Shown here: piece after piece, positions 26,691 to 33,975 of the stretch
How the letters are laid out: every line of letters starts with the position of its first letter
Numbering within the stretch: the stretch's first letter is position 1
Assembly (NCBI GenBank): GCA_013813435.1
Contig: JACCRS010000111.1
Coordinates: 1 to 33,975 of the forward strand
DNA: 33,975 nt
Source: Gemmatimonadales bacterium
GTDB lineage: Bacteria > Gemmatimonadota > Gemmatimonadetes > Gemmatimonadales > GWC2-71-9
Reading direction: 5' to 3'
Translations under genes and position numbers: made by a program
The notes under the pieces: generated by a model
Told to the model about the DNA's origin: nothing
Databases searched by the model: none
The model's input: only the letters and a program-made list of their open reading frames with translations

Positions 26691-27471
26691 GTCCCGGCTC
26701 GCGCCGGGCTGGGCCGCGCTCAAAGCCTCCGGGCGAACCGCTCTCATTCCCTACCTGACAGCCGGCTACCCGACCCCCGCCACCAGCGCGGCTGCTCTTC
26801 GTTCCGCTGCCGAGGTGGCTGACGTACTGGAAGTTGGAGTGCCGTTCAGCGACCCGCTGGCGGATGGCCCAACTATTCAGCGCTCCAGCTTTGAGGCACT
26901 GCGGCAGGGGATGACGCTGGCCGGCACACTCGATCTCATTGCGCGGGCTGAGCTGACCCCACCGGTGGTGATCTTCAGCTATCTGAACCCCATCCTTCAG
27001 TACGGTGTAGAGCGATTCCTCCGGGCAGCGGAGGAGCTCCGCATCGGTGGCCTTATACTCACCGATCTCCCCGCCGGCGGCGATCCGGAGTTGGAGTCGG
27101 CGGTGCAACAGAGCGGAATCGACCTGATCCGTCTCGTCGCGCCCACGACCCGGGCTGACCGTCTCCGCCACGTCCTGGCCGGCGCACAGGGATTTGTATA
27201 CCTGGTGGCGCGCCTGGGCGTCACCGGCGCAAGGTCCGCGCTCGATTTCGACTTGGGGGAATCAGTGCAGCGGGTGCGCCAAGCCACTTCGCTGCCGGTG
27301 GCGGTCGGGTTCGGGATCTCGACGCCGGAGCAGGCCAGAACGGTCGGCAGGATGGCGGACGGAGTGGTGGTGGGGAGTGCGCTGGTCGATATCCTGGGGC
27401 GTGACGGGGTAGCGGCGGCCCGACGCTTCCTTGGCTCGCTGCGCGAGGCCCTTGACCTCCGAGACAGATAA
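26683..27471 (+). CDS. trpA: Tryptophan synthase alpha chain
   Basis: 262 residues. TrpA cleaves indole-3-glycerol phosphate to indole, which is channelled to TrpB. Catalytic Glu50 ([15 protein letters not shown]) and Asp61 are both present, as is the start motif [11 protein letters not shown]. The initiator appears to be TTG at 26683, overlapping the HD-GYP gene by 8 bp; no better start precedes the conserved region. The protein ends shortly after the phosphate-binding VVVGSALV strand, at normal length. It is separated from trpB by about 3.1 kb containing the HEAT and HD-GYP genes, whereas trpB and trpA are normally adjacent and coupled. Confidence 0.95.
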   Translation: MSESRLAPGWAALKASGRTALIPYLTAGYPTPATSAAALRSAAEVADVLEVGVPFSDPLADGPTIQRSSFEALRQGMTLAGTLDLIARAELTPPVVIFSYLNPILQYGVERFLRAAEELRIGGLILTDLPAGGDPELESAVQQSGIDLIRLVAPTTRADRLRHVLAGAQGFVYLVARLGVTGARSALDFDLGESVQRVRQATSLPVAVGFGISTPEQARTVGRMADGVVVGSALVDILGRDGVAAARRFLGSLREALDLRDR

Positions 27472-29552
27472 TGACGGTCAAGATCACCGGACTGCTTTCC
27501 CGCTACACCACCGGGCTGTGGGTCGGCGGATCCATCCTGACCGCCGCCGTACTGCTGTCGGACCGGCGCTGGATGGAGCAGCCAATCTCCACCCTGCTCC
27601 TCATGATCAGCATCTTTGTGCTCCGATCAGTACCGGTCCGGCTGAGCAAGTACTCCTACCTCACGCAGTCAGGGATTCCCATACTCGTGGGGTCGGTGTG
27701 CGTCGGCCCGGCTCCTGTCGTGGTTGCCCTCTGGGCAGGTGTGGCTGCCGCCGACGTCTTCTGGCTGCGCAAGCAGCCGCGGGCGGGCATCGTCAACGGC
27801 GGACGCGAGGTCATCGCCTTTGTGGCGGCCTACGGGCCGTACGCGGCGATTCTGGCGCTGACGGGCACCGAGGAAACCGCGGTTGATTTCCTGCCGGCTG
27901 CCGCCGTCCTGGTGTCGCTGTATTTCTTCATCAGCCGGGCACTCTTCTACTTCAGCCTTCTGATCCGGAACAAGCTCGAGGGAGCCGAAAAGGTTCTGAT
28001 CCTGCGCTGGGAGATCACCTCGTACCTGGTGACCCTGATCGGCTCGGCTTTAGTCGCCGCCACTCTGGTTTTCACCGTTCCGGTCGGGTGGGTGGCTGTG
28101 GCGCTCGTGCTGGGCGTCGTCGGCATGCTTGGCCGGCAGATTTTTGACGAGGCAATTGGCGCCGAGGACCTGAACAAGGTTCACCTGATGGAGGCGGCGA
28201 TCGCCAGCAACGCCACCCTGCAGGGGTCGTTTGGCCAGATCGAGCGTCTGGCATACCGCCTCCTCGATTGGGGAGATTTCCGGGTCTATCGGGTGGCGGG
28301 CTCGGAAGCGACGCTGGTCTATCGCAGCTCGATCGGACGGCCCAATCGGAGCGATCCATCGCCGGCCCTGGCGCCGCTGCGGCAGGAGGCGGTCGAGAGC
28401 CGGGAGCCGGTGATCGTACGGGATGCAAAGCACGAGGGACGTCTCGGAGATGAGCTCGCTGAGGTGAGGATGCTGGTCATTCATCCGATAAGGTTTGGCG
28501 ACGAGGTTCTGGGCACGCTCGAGGTGGAACACCATAGGCGGCACGCCTACGGGGCCAAGGATCTCCTGGCTATGAGCACGCTCGCCGGCCAGATGGCAAC
28601 GGCATTTCACATTGCCGAGCTCCGGCGCCCGCTGGTGCTCACCGTGGGACAGATCGGTGAGCAGGTCACGGCGTTGGCACGAGTAGCGGATTCACTTCGG
28701 GCATCGGCCACCGCGCTGGCAGACGTCTCTCTTGGCATGCGCCAGGGCGCAGTCGAGCTGGAGAAGTTTGCCACCGGCGGTCTTCGAGCCACCGGGTCGC
28801 TGGCCAGCGCCTCCCAGGAGATGATGAATCAGGGCGCACAGGCGGCCAATGCCAGCGGGACCGCGGCTGAAGTCGCCACGCGTAACCGGGTGGTCATTGG
28901 TAACGCGATCGATCGCCTGGTGGAGCTCAAGGGGTTCGTCGCGGTCGGCGCGGACCGGGTAGCGGCTCTTGGCGCCCTCACCCAGCGCATCACCGGGTTC
29001 ATCGGCACGATTCGCGAGATAGCGGATCTCACCAACCTCATCGCCCTGAACGCCGCCATCGAGGCAGCGCGCGCCGGCCGCGAGGGGCGGGGCTTCGCGG
29101 TGGTTGCGTCCGAGGTGCGGGATCTGGCTGCCCAGAGCCTCCACGCAGCTCGCGAGGCGGGCAACCTTCTGGGCGAGATCACCACCCAGGTCACGGCTGT
29201 ATCCAGTCAGATGGAGCGGGGGCGTGATGTGGTGGCGGGCGTCGAGGAGCTCAGCGCCAACGCCGCGAACGCGCTCGATGCCATCGTGGGCACCACCGGC
29301 GAGGCCGGAGGATACGCCAAGGCCATCGCCGCAACGGCTGCCCAGCAGCGGAGTGCCGTAGATAGCCTTACCGATCAGATCGAGCAGGTAGCCGCCAGCT
29401 CAGCTCGCAGCCGGGCAGATACCGACACGCTGGCCCGGCGCGCCGGGGAGGCCGCGGCTGGCCAGGCCGACCTCGAGCGTGCCATCCAGGAGCTGGGTGG
29501 GCTCGCCGCCGATCTGCAGCGGATCGCAAGCCACTTTGCCGTCGAAGCTTGA
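27471..29552 (+). CDS. Membrane GAF / chemoreceptor-type signalling protein
   Basis: 693 residues. The first 220 residues hold about six or seven hydrophobic segments with short loops (including [13 protein letters not shown] and NGGREVIAF), so the sensor is in the membrane rather than a periplasmic domain. A GAF-like domain follows (about 250-383). The rest (about 395-690) is helical and contains the chemoreceptor signalling tip [15 protein letters not shown] and [13 protein letters not shown] (about 514-556), the CheA/CheW-contacting hairpin. No HAMP domain or CheA, CheW or CheR gene is seen nearby. The ATG overlaps the trpA stop by 1 bp. It may signal to a chemosensory array encoded elsewhere; its ligand is unknown. 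The membrane domain family was not identified. Confidence 0.88.
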   Translation: MTVKITGLLSRYTTGLWVGGSILTAAVLLSDRRWMEQPISTLLLMISIFVLRSVPVRLSKYSYLTQSGIPILVGSVCVGPAPVVVALWAGVAAADVFWLRKQPRAGIVNGGREVIAFVAAYGPYAAILALTGTEETAVDFLPAAAVLVSLYFFISRALFYFSLLIRNKLEGAEKVLILRWEITSYLVTLIGSALVAATLVFTVPVGWVAVALVLGVVGMLGRQIFDEAIGAEDLNKVHLMEAAIASNATLQGSFGQIERLAYRLLDWGDFRVYRVAGSEATLVYRSSIGRPNRSDPSPALAPLRQEAVESREPVIVRDAKHEGRLGDELAEVRMLVIHPIRFGDEVLGTLEVEHHRRHAYGAKDLLAMSTLAGQMATAFHIAELRRPLVLTVGQIGEQVTALARVADSLRASATALADVSLGMRQGAVELEKFATGGLRATGSLASASQEMMNQGAQAANASGTAAEVATRNRVVIGNAIDRLVELKGFVAVGADRVAALGALTQRITGFIGTIREIADLTNLIALNAAIEAARAGREGRGFAVVASEVRDLAAQSLHAAREAGNLLGEITTQVTAVSSQMERGRDVVAGVEELSANAANALDAIVGTTGEAGGYAKAIAATAAQQRSAVDSLTDQIEQVAASSARSRADTDTLARRAGEAAAGQADLERAIQELGGLAADLQRIASHFAVEA

Positions 29553-29976
29553 GAGCCGGCCGCCCCGGGAGCGTGCCTACGTCGCGCTGGGCAGCAATCT
29601 CGGCGATCGTGCTGCCCACCTTCGGAAAGCCCGCGAAGCACTGGCATCCCTGCCCGATACCGAACTGGTGGCGGCCTCGGCCATCGAAGAAACCGCGCCC
29701 CTCGGCGGTATGCGGCAGCCTTCCTACCTCAACCAGATGGTTCTCCTGGAAACCGGTCTCGAACCCCGGAGGTTGCTCGAGGCTTGTCAGGCCATAGAGC
29801 AGCAGGAGGGGCGGCAGCGTACCGAAAGGTGGGGTCCCAGAACCCTCGACCTCGATATTGTTCGGTTCGGCGACCGGCGGGTAAGCGACAGCGACCTTAT
29901 CATTCCTCATCCCGAGCTGTCTGATCGCGACTTCTGGCGGCGAGAGCTGGCGGAACTGAATTCCCATGAGCGCTGA
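29536..29976 (+). CDS. folK: 2-amino-4-hydroxy-6-hydroxymethyldihydropteridine pyrophosphokinase
   Basis: About 146 residues. FolK transfers pyrophosphate from ATP to the pterin in folate synthesis. Signature: [12 protein letters not shown] at the N-terminus and [12 protein letters not shown] (the HPPK metal and ATP loop), then IIPHPEL. The start is uncertain: TTG at 29536 gives a short N-terminus before the conserved [10 protein letters not shown] and overlaps the receptor gene by 17 bp. An ATG at 29479 would lie deeper in that gene. It overlaps panB by 11 bp. No other folate genes are in the window. Confidence 0.92.
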   Translation: MPSKLESRPPRERAYVALGSNLGDRAAHLRKAREALASLPDTELVAASAIEETAPLGGMRQPSYLNQMVLLETGLEPRRLLEACQAIEQQEGRQRTERWGPRTLDLDIVRFGDRRVSDSDLIIPHPELSDRDFWRRELAELNSHER

Positions 29977-30778
29977 AGCCCGTCCCTTGTCGGTACTCGA
30001 CCTCGCCGCCATGAAGGCGGCTGGCCGGCGCATCGTCATGCTCACCTGCTATGACGCTGCCTTCGCCCGGCTGCTGGAGCAGGCGGACGTGGATGTGCTG
30101 CTGGTGGGCGACTCTCTGAACCAGGTTCTGGCCGGGCACGAGACTACTCTGAGCACCACCTTGGACCAGATGATCTATCACGCCGCCGCGGTGCGGCGTG
30201 GTTCTCGCCGAGCCCTGGTATTCGTCGACCTGCCATTCCTCACCTATCAGGTGTCAGTGCCCGAAGCGATTCGAAACGCCGGCCGGGTGCTGCAGGAAAG
30301 CGGAGCCCACGGAATCAAACTGGAGGGCGGAAGTCATATGGCCGAAACAGTCGGCGCGCTGGTCGAGCGTGGAATCCCGGTGATCGGCCACCTGGGATTG
30401 ACACCGCAATCGGTGCACGCCCTGGGTGGTTATCGGGTGCAGGGAAGGGAAGCCAGGTCGGCGGACCGGCTTCTGGCTGACGCCAAGGCCCTGGAGGCGG
30501 CAGGCGCCTGTGCCCTGGTGCTGGAGCTCGTCCCAGCAGCCGTGGCCGGCCGCATCTCGAAGTCGCTCACCATCCCCACCATCGGCATCGGGGCAGGCCC
30601 TCAATGCGATGGCCAGGTACTGGTGCTGCACGACATGCTGGGGCTGAATGAGAAGTTCACCCCGAAGTTCCTGAAGCATTACGCCAAGCTCGGTGAATCG
30701 GTGCGGTCCGCTGTGCGGTCCTTTGCGAGTGAAGTGCGCGATGGGACGTATCCGGGTAAGGAGCACAGCTTTGAGTGA
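29966..30778 (+). CDS. panB: 3-methyl-2-oxobutanoate hydroxymethyltransferase
   Basis: 270 residues. PanB makes ketopantoate from 2-oxoisovalerate and methylene-tetrahydrofolate, the first step of pantothenate synthesis. Motifs: MLTCYDAAFARLLEQADVD, the metal-binding LLVGDSLNQV, FVDLPFLTYQ, IKLEGG, GHLGLTPQ and the catalytic Glu187 in LVLELVP. It starts at ATG 29966, overlapping folK by 11 bp. Its one-carbon donor is a folate, so linkage to folK makes metabolic sense. panC follows after a 106-bp gap filled with repeat-like sequence. Confidence 0.96.
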   Translation: MSAEARPLSVLDLAAMKAAGRRIVMLTCYDAAFARLLEQADVDVLLVGDSLNQVLAGHETTLSTTLDQMIYHAAAVRRGSRRALVFVDLPFLTYQVSVPEAIRNAGRVLQESGAHGIKLEGGSHMAETVGALVERGIPVIGHLGLTPQSVHALGGYRVQGREARSADRLLADAKALEAAGACALVLELVPAAVAGRISKSLTIPTIGIGAGPQCDGQVLVLHDMLGLNEKFTPKFLKHYAKLGESVRSAVRSFASEVRDGTYPGKEHSFE

Positions 30779-30875
30779 AGTCGGGAGTCTGGTGTGAGTG
30801 TCATTCCGAGAAATTTCAGGAATCCCAGCGCAAAGCTTCCCGCGGATCACTGACTCCGGTCTCTGACTTCCGACT
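30779..30875. repeat. Imperfect inverted repeat with TCATTCCGAG-type element between panB and panC
   Basis: AGTCGGGAGTCTGG (30779-30792) is matched in inverted orientation by CTCTGACTTCCGACT (30861-30875), about 11 of 14 positions agreeing. Between them, at 30800-30824, lies a stretch beginning GTCATTCCGAG and ending AGGAATC, like the ATTCCGAG/GGAATC class of interspersed repeats. This is the only internal gap over 100 bp in the plus-strand operon after trpC. It has no reading frame of note and probably derives from repeat insertion. Confidence 0.5.
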
Positions 30876-30884
30876 CACCCCCCC

Positions 30885-31739
30885 ATGCTCGAGCTCAGTT
30901 CCATCTCCGACCTTCGCTCCTGGACCCGTGCCGAGCACGCCGCGGGACGGCGCATCGGTCTGGTGCCCACCATGGGGTTTCTCCACGACGGACACCTGGC
31001 TCTGGTCGACGAGGCTCGACGGCGGGCCGACTCCGTGGTGCTCAGCATATTCGTCAACCCGCTGCAGTTCGGGCCCGCGGAGGATCTGACCCGCTACCCG
31101 CGAGATCTTCCCCGCGACCGGGCGTTGGCTTCAAGCCGCGGGGTGGACCTGATCTTCGTACCGGAGACCTCCGCCATGTATCCGCCGGGGTCCGAGGTGC
31201 GGGTGATACCCGGCTCGATCGCGGCGCGCTGGGAAGGCGCTGCTCGGCCCGGCCATTTCAGCGGCGTCCTTACCGTCGTTGCCAAGCTGTTTCACCTGGT
31301 GGAGCCCGACGTGGCGTGCTTTGGTCAGAAGGACATCCAGCAGCTGACCCTCATCAAACGTATGGTGCACGACCTCGACTGGCCGCTGGAGATTGTCATG
31401 GTAAAGACGGTGCGGGAAAACGACGGGCTGGCCCTCAGTAGCCGCAATGCCTATCTCGACCCTGTCGACCGCCAGCGAGCTGTGGTCCTGAGCCGGGCAT
31501 TGCAGGCTGCGCACGATGCGTGGCGTGCCGGGGCCACTCGCCCGCCGGATCTGGAAGCACGAATGCGGCAGGAGCTCCAGCGGGAGCCAGCGGTTGCGGC
31601 GGAGTATATTGCGATGGTAGACCCCGAGAGACTTGCGCCGGTCGAGACGGTCGATGCCCTGACCATTATTGCCGTTGCGGCCCGGGTCGGGGGCACCCGT
31701 CTTATCGACAACATCGCCCTAGGAGAGGGGATCGGCTGA
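30885..31739 (+). CDS. panC: Pantothenate synthetase
   Basis: 284 residues. PanC condenses pantoate and beta-alanine via a pantoyl-adenylate. The nucleotide-binding HxGH is HDGH (34-37) in VPTMGFLHDGHLAL. Further family motifs: FVNPLQFGP, RPGHFSGVLTVV, CFGQKDIQQL (usual form FGEKDYQQL) and LALSSRNAYL. The ATG at 30885 follows a run of seven Cs and has no Shine-Dalgarno; no earlier in-frame start fits the family. It ends in TGATG shared with the next gene (1 bp overlap). It completes the pantoate-to-pantothenate step begun by PanB. Confidence 0.96.
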   Translation: MLELSSISDLRSWTRAEHAAGRRIGLVPTMGFLHDGHLALVDEARRRADSVVLSIFVNPLQFGPAEDLTRYPRDLPRDRALASSRGVDLIFVPETSAMYPPGSEVRVIPGSIAARWEGAARPGHFSGVLTVVAKLFHLVEPDVACFGQKDIQQLTLIKRMVHDLDWPLEIVMVKTVRENDGLALSSRNAYLDPVDRQRAVVLSRALQAAHDAWRAGATRPPDLEARMRQELQREPAVAAEYIAMVDPERLAPVETVDALTIIAVAARVGGTRLIDNIALGEGIG

Positions 31740-32335
31740 TGCACAGCCCGGTTTCTCCGCCCAGTATGCCGCCGCCGGAGTTGCGGCCCACTCTGCCCGA
31801 GTGGGCCTCGGTCTCGCCGGCACGAATACAGCACATCCAGCGGGTGGCTGAGCTGGCTGCCCGCTGGGCCGAGCAGATGGGCGTCCCCCATTCGGAGCGG
31901 AACCGGTGGCTTCGCGCGGTCTGGCTGCACGACGCCTTGCGGGACGCGCCGCCGGAGGAGTTGGCCAGGTGGGCAGCCACCACTCCGGGCCCGCCGGCCC
32001 TCTGGCACGGCCCCGCGAGTGCTGCCCATGCCAAGGCCCAGGGAGAAGTCGACCGCGGGGTATTGGACGCGGTGCGGTATCACTCCGTGGGCCTCGCGGA
32101 ATGGGATATGGTGGGGCGGATTCTTTACTGTGCCGATTACCTCGATCCGGAGCGGCCGTTCGAGCGCGAGGCCCGTGCCCTGCTCGCCCAGCGCCTGCCG
32201 ACCGATGTCGGCGGTGTCCTCCGCGACATCGCCCGCTCACGCATCCTCCATCAGATCAAGAGCGGATGGCCGATTCTCGATCCTACGGTTCGGTTCTGGA
32301 ACAGCTTGGTCGCCACTGGCTCTGGCTCACACTGA
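31739..32335 (+). CDS. YqeK-like HD-domain hydrolase
   Basis: 198 residues from ATG 31739, which overlaps the panC stop by 1 bp. An HD domain spans about 28-150 with His32, the central His64-Asp65 (WLHDALRD), His90, His97, His115 (VRYHSVG) and Asp133 (LYCADYLDP). This layout matches YqeK, shown in Gram-positives to hydrolyse diadenosine tetraphosphate symmetrically. YqeK is usually next to nadD and rsfS; neither is present here, though a LytR_C protein follows. The Pro-rich first 20 residues are not family-like. The substrate assignment is inference from the family. Confidence 0.78.
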   Translation: MHSPVSPPSMPPPELRPTLPEWASVSPARIQHIQRVAELAARWAEQMGVPHSERNRWLRAVWLHDALRDAPPEELARWAATTPGPPALWHGPASAAHAKAQGEVDRGVLDAVRYHSVGLAEWDMVGRILYCADYLDPERPFEREARALLAQRLPTDVGGVLRDIARSRILHQIKSGWPILDPTVRFWNSLVATGSGSH

Positions 32336-32724
32336 GCGCGGGGGTCATCCTCCTCGCGGCGGTGAGCGGGTTCCTGATCCGGGCTGAGCGCAAGCCCGAT
32401 GTGAATCACGCCTTCGCCATTCCGCCGGTGCAGGGCCGGCTGATCGTCGAGGTTCTGAACGGCACCGGCAGGCAGGGGGTGGCGCGAGCGGCCACCCGAA
32501 TGCTGCGCTCGCACGGGGTGGATGTGGTCTTCCTCGGCAACGCCGATTCGGCTGAGGGGATCACTCGGGTGATCGTTCGCCGGGGTGATCCCGAACGGGC
32601 GCGTACCGTGGCCGGCGTGCTCGGTGCGGGAAAAATCGTGGTGCTGTCCGACACGTTCCGGCGGGTGGATGTGAGCGTGATCCTGGGGAAAGATTTTCGT
32701 CCTAAGCTGGGCATACACCCGTAG
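32266..32724 (+). CDS. Membrane-anchored LytR_C-domain protein
   Basis: 152 residues. A single hydrophobic segment (about 17-37) anchors it, with the rest predicted outside the membrane. Residues about 58-150 fit the LytR C-terminal domain: LIVEVLNGTGRQGVARAATRMLR, then GITRVIVRRGDPERA and a final SVILGKDF strand. The ATG at 32266 lies 70 bp inside the upstream YqeK-like gene. No other start before the membrane segment is evident. Known for the domain: found on cell-wall ligase-associated proteins; its role alone is not defined. It is the last gene of the plus-strand series, before a hairpin-rich terminator region. Confidence 0.82.
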   Translation: MADSRSYGSVLEQLGRHWLWLTLSAGVILLAAVSGFLIRAERKPDVNHAFAIPPVQGRLIVEVLNGTGRQGVARAATRMLRSHGVDVVFLGNADSAEGITRVIVRRGDPERARTVAGVLGAGKIVVLSDTFRRVDVSVILGKDFRPKLGIHP

Positions 32725-32730
32725 GCCAAC

Positions 32731-32798
32731 GGCGTGAGCGGGAAAGCGTAAGCGCGCTCCGCCCGCTACCGCTCGCGTTTTTTTTACCCGCTCACGCC
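32731..32798. terminator. Convergent hairpin and T-tract region
   Basis: GGCGTGAGCGGG (32731-32742) and CCCGCTCACGCC (32787-32798) are perfect 12-bp inverted arms 44 bp apart. The interior is rich in GCG/CGC and contains AGCGGG/CCCGCT pairing and a run of eight Ts (32778-32785). The right arm covers the last codons of the glycerate kinase gene. Located between converging genes, it likely terminates transcription from both sides, although the T-run is inside rather than after the outer stem. Confidence 0.5.
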
Positions 32799-33975
32799 TT
32801 TCCCAAGGCAAATCCCGATCACGATATCCATGACATTGGTGCCGGTGAGTCCCGGCCTGAGCAGCGCTCCCACCGAGTCGAGCGCCGGGTAGGCGTTGTG
32901 GCGCGCGAGGTCCTGACCAGGGTTCCGCCCCCGCTCCGCGATGGCGCTCCAGGTGTTCCCGTCTATGATGGCCCCCGCGGCGTCGGTGGGACCATCGCGA
33001 CCGTCGGTTCCGGCCGCCAGCAAAGCGGCGGCGTCGGTAGCGGCTAGGGTCCGGGCGGCGGCGAGCGCCAGCTCCTGCGAGCGTCCGCCCATTCCAGCCG
33101 GACCTTCCCCCAGGCTCACCGTCGTCTCTCCTCCCCAGATGAGGCAGGTTGGAGGTGGTTGCGGCGTCGAAAGCTGAACGCAATCATTGAGAAGACTCCG
33201 GGCTACTCTCGCTCCCGCCTCTGCCGCCTCCCCAGCCAGCGGCGTCTCCGCCACCCGAGGAGACAGACCCAGCTCAGCCGCTCGCTGGGCGGCGGCTTTG
33301 AGGGCCAGGCTGTTGCTGGCAACCACCTCGAGGGCAACCCGCTCAAAAGCCCCCTCTCCGGCCTTGGGCGTTTCGGGTGTCTTGCCCGACTCCGCTGAAG
33401 CCACGAATCTTCGCCCTGCTTCGGGAATTCGGGACCAGAGAGCAGCCCGCTCGAGCAGGGCTCGCACCTCCGACGCCATTGCATGATCCGGAACGCAGGG
33501 TCCGGAGCCAATCGATGAAAGATCGTCGCCAATGACGTCGGAGACGATGTAGACCCGCACCCGCGCGGGGGCGAGTGCACGGGCCAGCTTCCCGCCGCCC
33601 CACCGTGAAAAGCGTTTTCGTATCGTATTCATGGTGGTAATGTCGAGACCGGAGCCGAGCAGCAGGGTGTAGATGGATTTGAGGTCGGTTGGCGCCAGCC
33701 CGGGCTCGGGAGCACCGATGAGGCTGGTGGTACCGCCGGAGAGGAGCACCCACGCCTCATCGTCCGGACCGATCCGGGAGACGACTGCGCCGAGAGCCTC
33801 AGCCGCGGCGAGTGAGCCCGGGCCCGGCTCCGGGTGATCGCCCTGCACAAACGTGAGCCGGGAGTCAGGACTCCGATTTCCCTCGGGAGCTACCACCAGG
33901 CCACCGGCGGGATCACGGCCCCTGGTTCCCAGGACCTGAATGGCTGCGGAGGCCATCGGCAGCGCCGCCTTGCCC
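32784..33975 (-). CDS. Glycerate 2-kinase (MOFRL family), 5' end outside window
   Basis: About 396 residues are visible and the frame stays open to the window edge, reading GKAALPMASAA. This matches the GKA-x-MA motif normally 40-60 residues into the family, so the N-terminus is missing. The family phosphorylates glycerate to 2-phosphoglycerate. Visible segments: VLLSGGTTSL (nucleotide loop), NTIRKRFSRWGGGKLA, YIVSDVIGDDLSSIGSGP, and the MOFRL C-terminal part with IWGGETTVSLGEG, GGRSQELALAAA and LAAGTDGRDGPTDAAGA. All appear intact. Downstream is the convergent terminator region. GckA/GarK-type naming is uncertain, so no symbol is given. Confidence 0.93.
   Translation of the reverse strand, partial: GKAALPMASAAIQVLGTRGRDPAGGLVVAPEGNRSPDSRLTFVQGDHPEPGPGSLAAAEALGAVVSRIGPDDEAWVLLSGGTTSLIGAPEPGLAPTDLKSIYTLLLGSGLDITTMNTIRKRFSRWGGGKLARALAPARVRVYIVSDVIGDDLSSIGSGPCVPDHAMASEVRALLERAALWSRIPEAGRRFVASAESGKTPETPKAGEGAFERVALEVVASNSLALKAAAQRAAELGLSPRVAETPLAGEAAEAGARVARSLLNDCVQLSTPQPPPTCLIWGGETTVSLGEGPAGMGGRSQELALAAARTLAATDAAALLAAGTDGRDGPTDAAGAIIDGNTWSAIAERGRNPGQDLARHNAYPALDSVGALLRPGLTGTNVMDIVIGICLGKGVSG

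Noticed and set aside
24774-26747. 657-codon open frame on the minus strand
   Set aside because: It lies wholly opposite the HEAT and HD-GYP genes, which have recognisable domains; its product is His/Arg/Gln-rich with no motif. Long antisense frames are expected at this GC content.

Overview
The window is a gene-dense, high-GC bacterial chromosome segment of housekeeping and biosynthetic genes. Gene content and order, the many 1-11 bp gene overlaps, and a short interspersed repeat of the TCATCCTGAG...GCGAAGCG type suggest a member of Gemmatimonadota or a nearby group. This is inference; no rRNA or other phylogenetic marker is present. I saw no mobile element, CRISPR array, tRNA or rRNA.

Region 1 (1-3059): a minus-strand secreted leishmanolysin-like metalloprotease lipoprotein, diverging from a plus-strand class V aminotransferase of the cysteine-desulfurase-like family. 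The 3' end of the latter runs into an interspersed repeat.

Region 2 (3058-19130, minus strand): one long head-to-tail series read truA > htrA > purB > purC > psd > pssA > purS > purQ > zinc-ribbon gene > purL > purF > ppdK > purE > purK > DUF2911. Nearly all junctions overlap by 1-10 bp or have gaps under 30 bp, so it behaves like a single operon. It supplies most steps of de novo IMP/AMP synthesis (purD, purM, purN and purH are absent here). It also carries the two-gene route from CDP-diacylglycerol to phosphatidylethanolamine, pyruvate phosphate dikinase and an envelope protease.

Region 3 (19158-32724, plus strand): a near-consensus sigma70 promoter overlapped by a palindrome precedes trpD. 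lexA lies antisense between trpD and trpC and shares its stop site with trpD. Then follow trpC, trpF and trpB, a HEAT-repeat protein, an HD-GYP phosphodiesterase-like protein, trpA, a membrane GAF/chemoreceptor-type signalling protein, folK, panB, panC, a YqeK-like HD hydrolase and a LytR_C-domain protein. The HEAT and HD-GYP proteins appear to share an N-terminal domain and are wedged between trpB and trpA with overlapping ends. With the receptor-like protein they form the most interesting uncharacterised signalling set here.

Region 4 (32725-33975): a hairpin-rich convergent terminator region, then a glycerate 2-kinase gene (minus strand) whose 5' end runs off the window.

No stretch over 300 bp lacks a gene. 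The longest non-coding gap is the divergent 1587-1790 region, where I see only a weak TATACA -10-like box near 1754 and no convincing partner -35.
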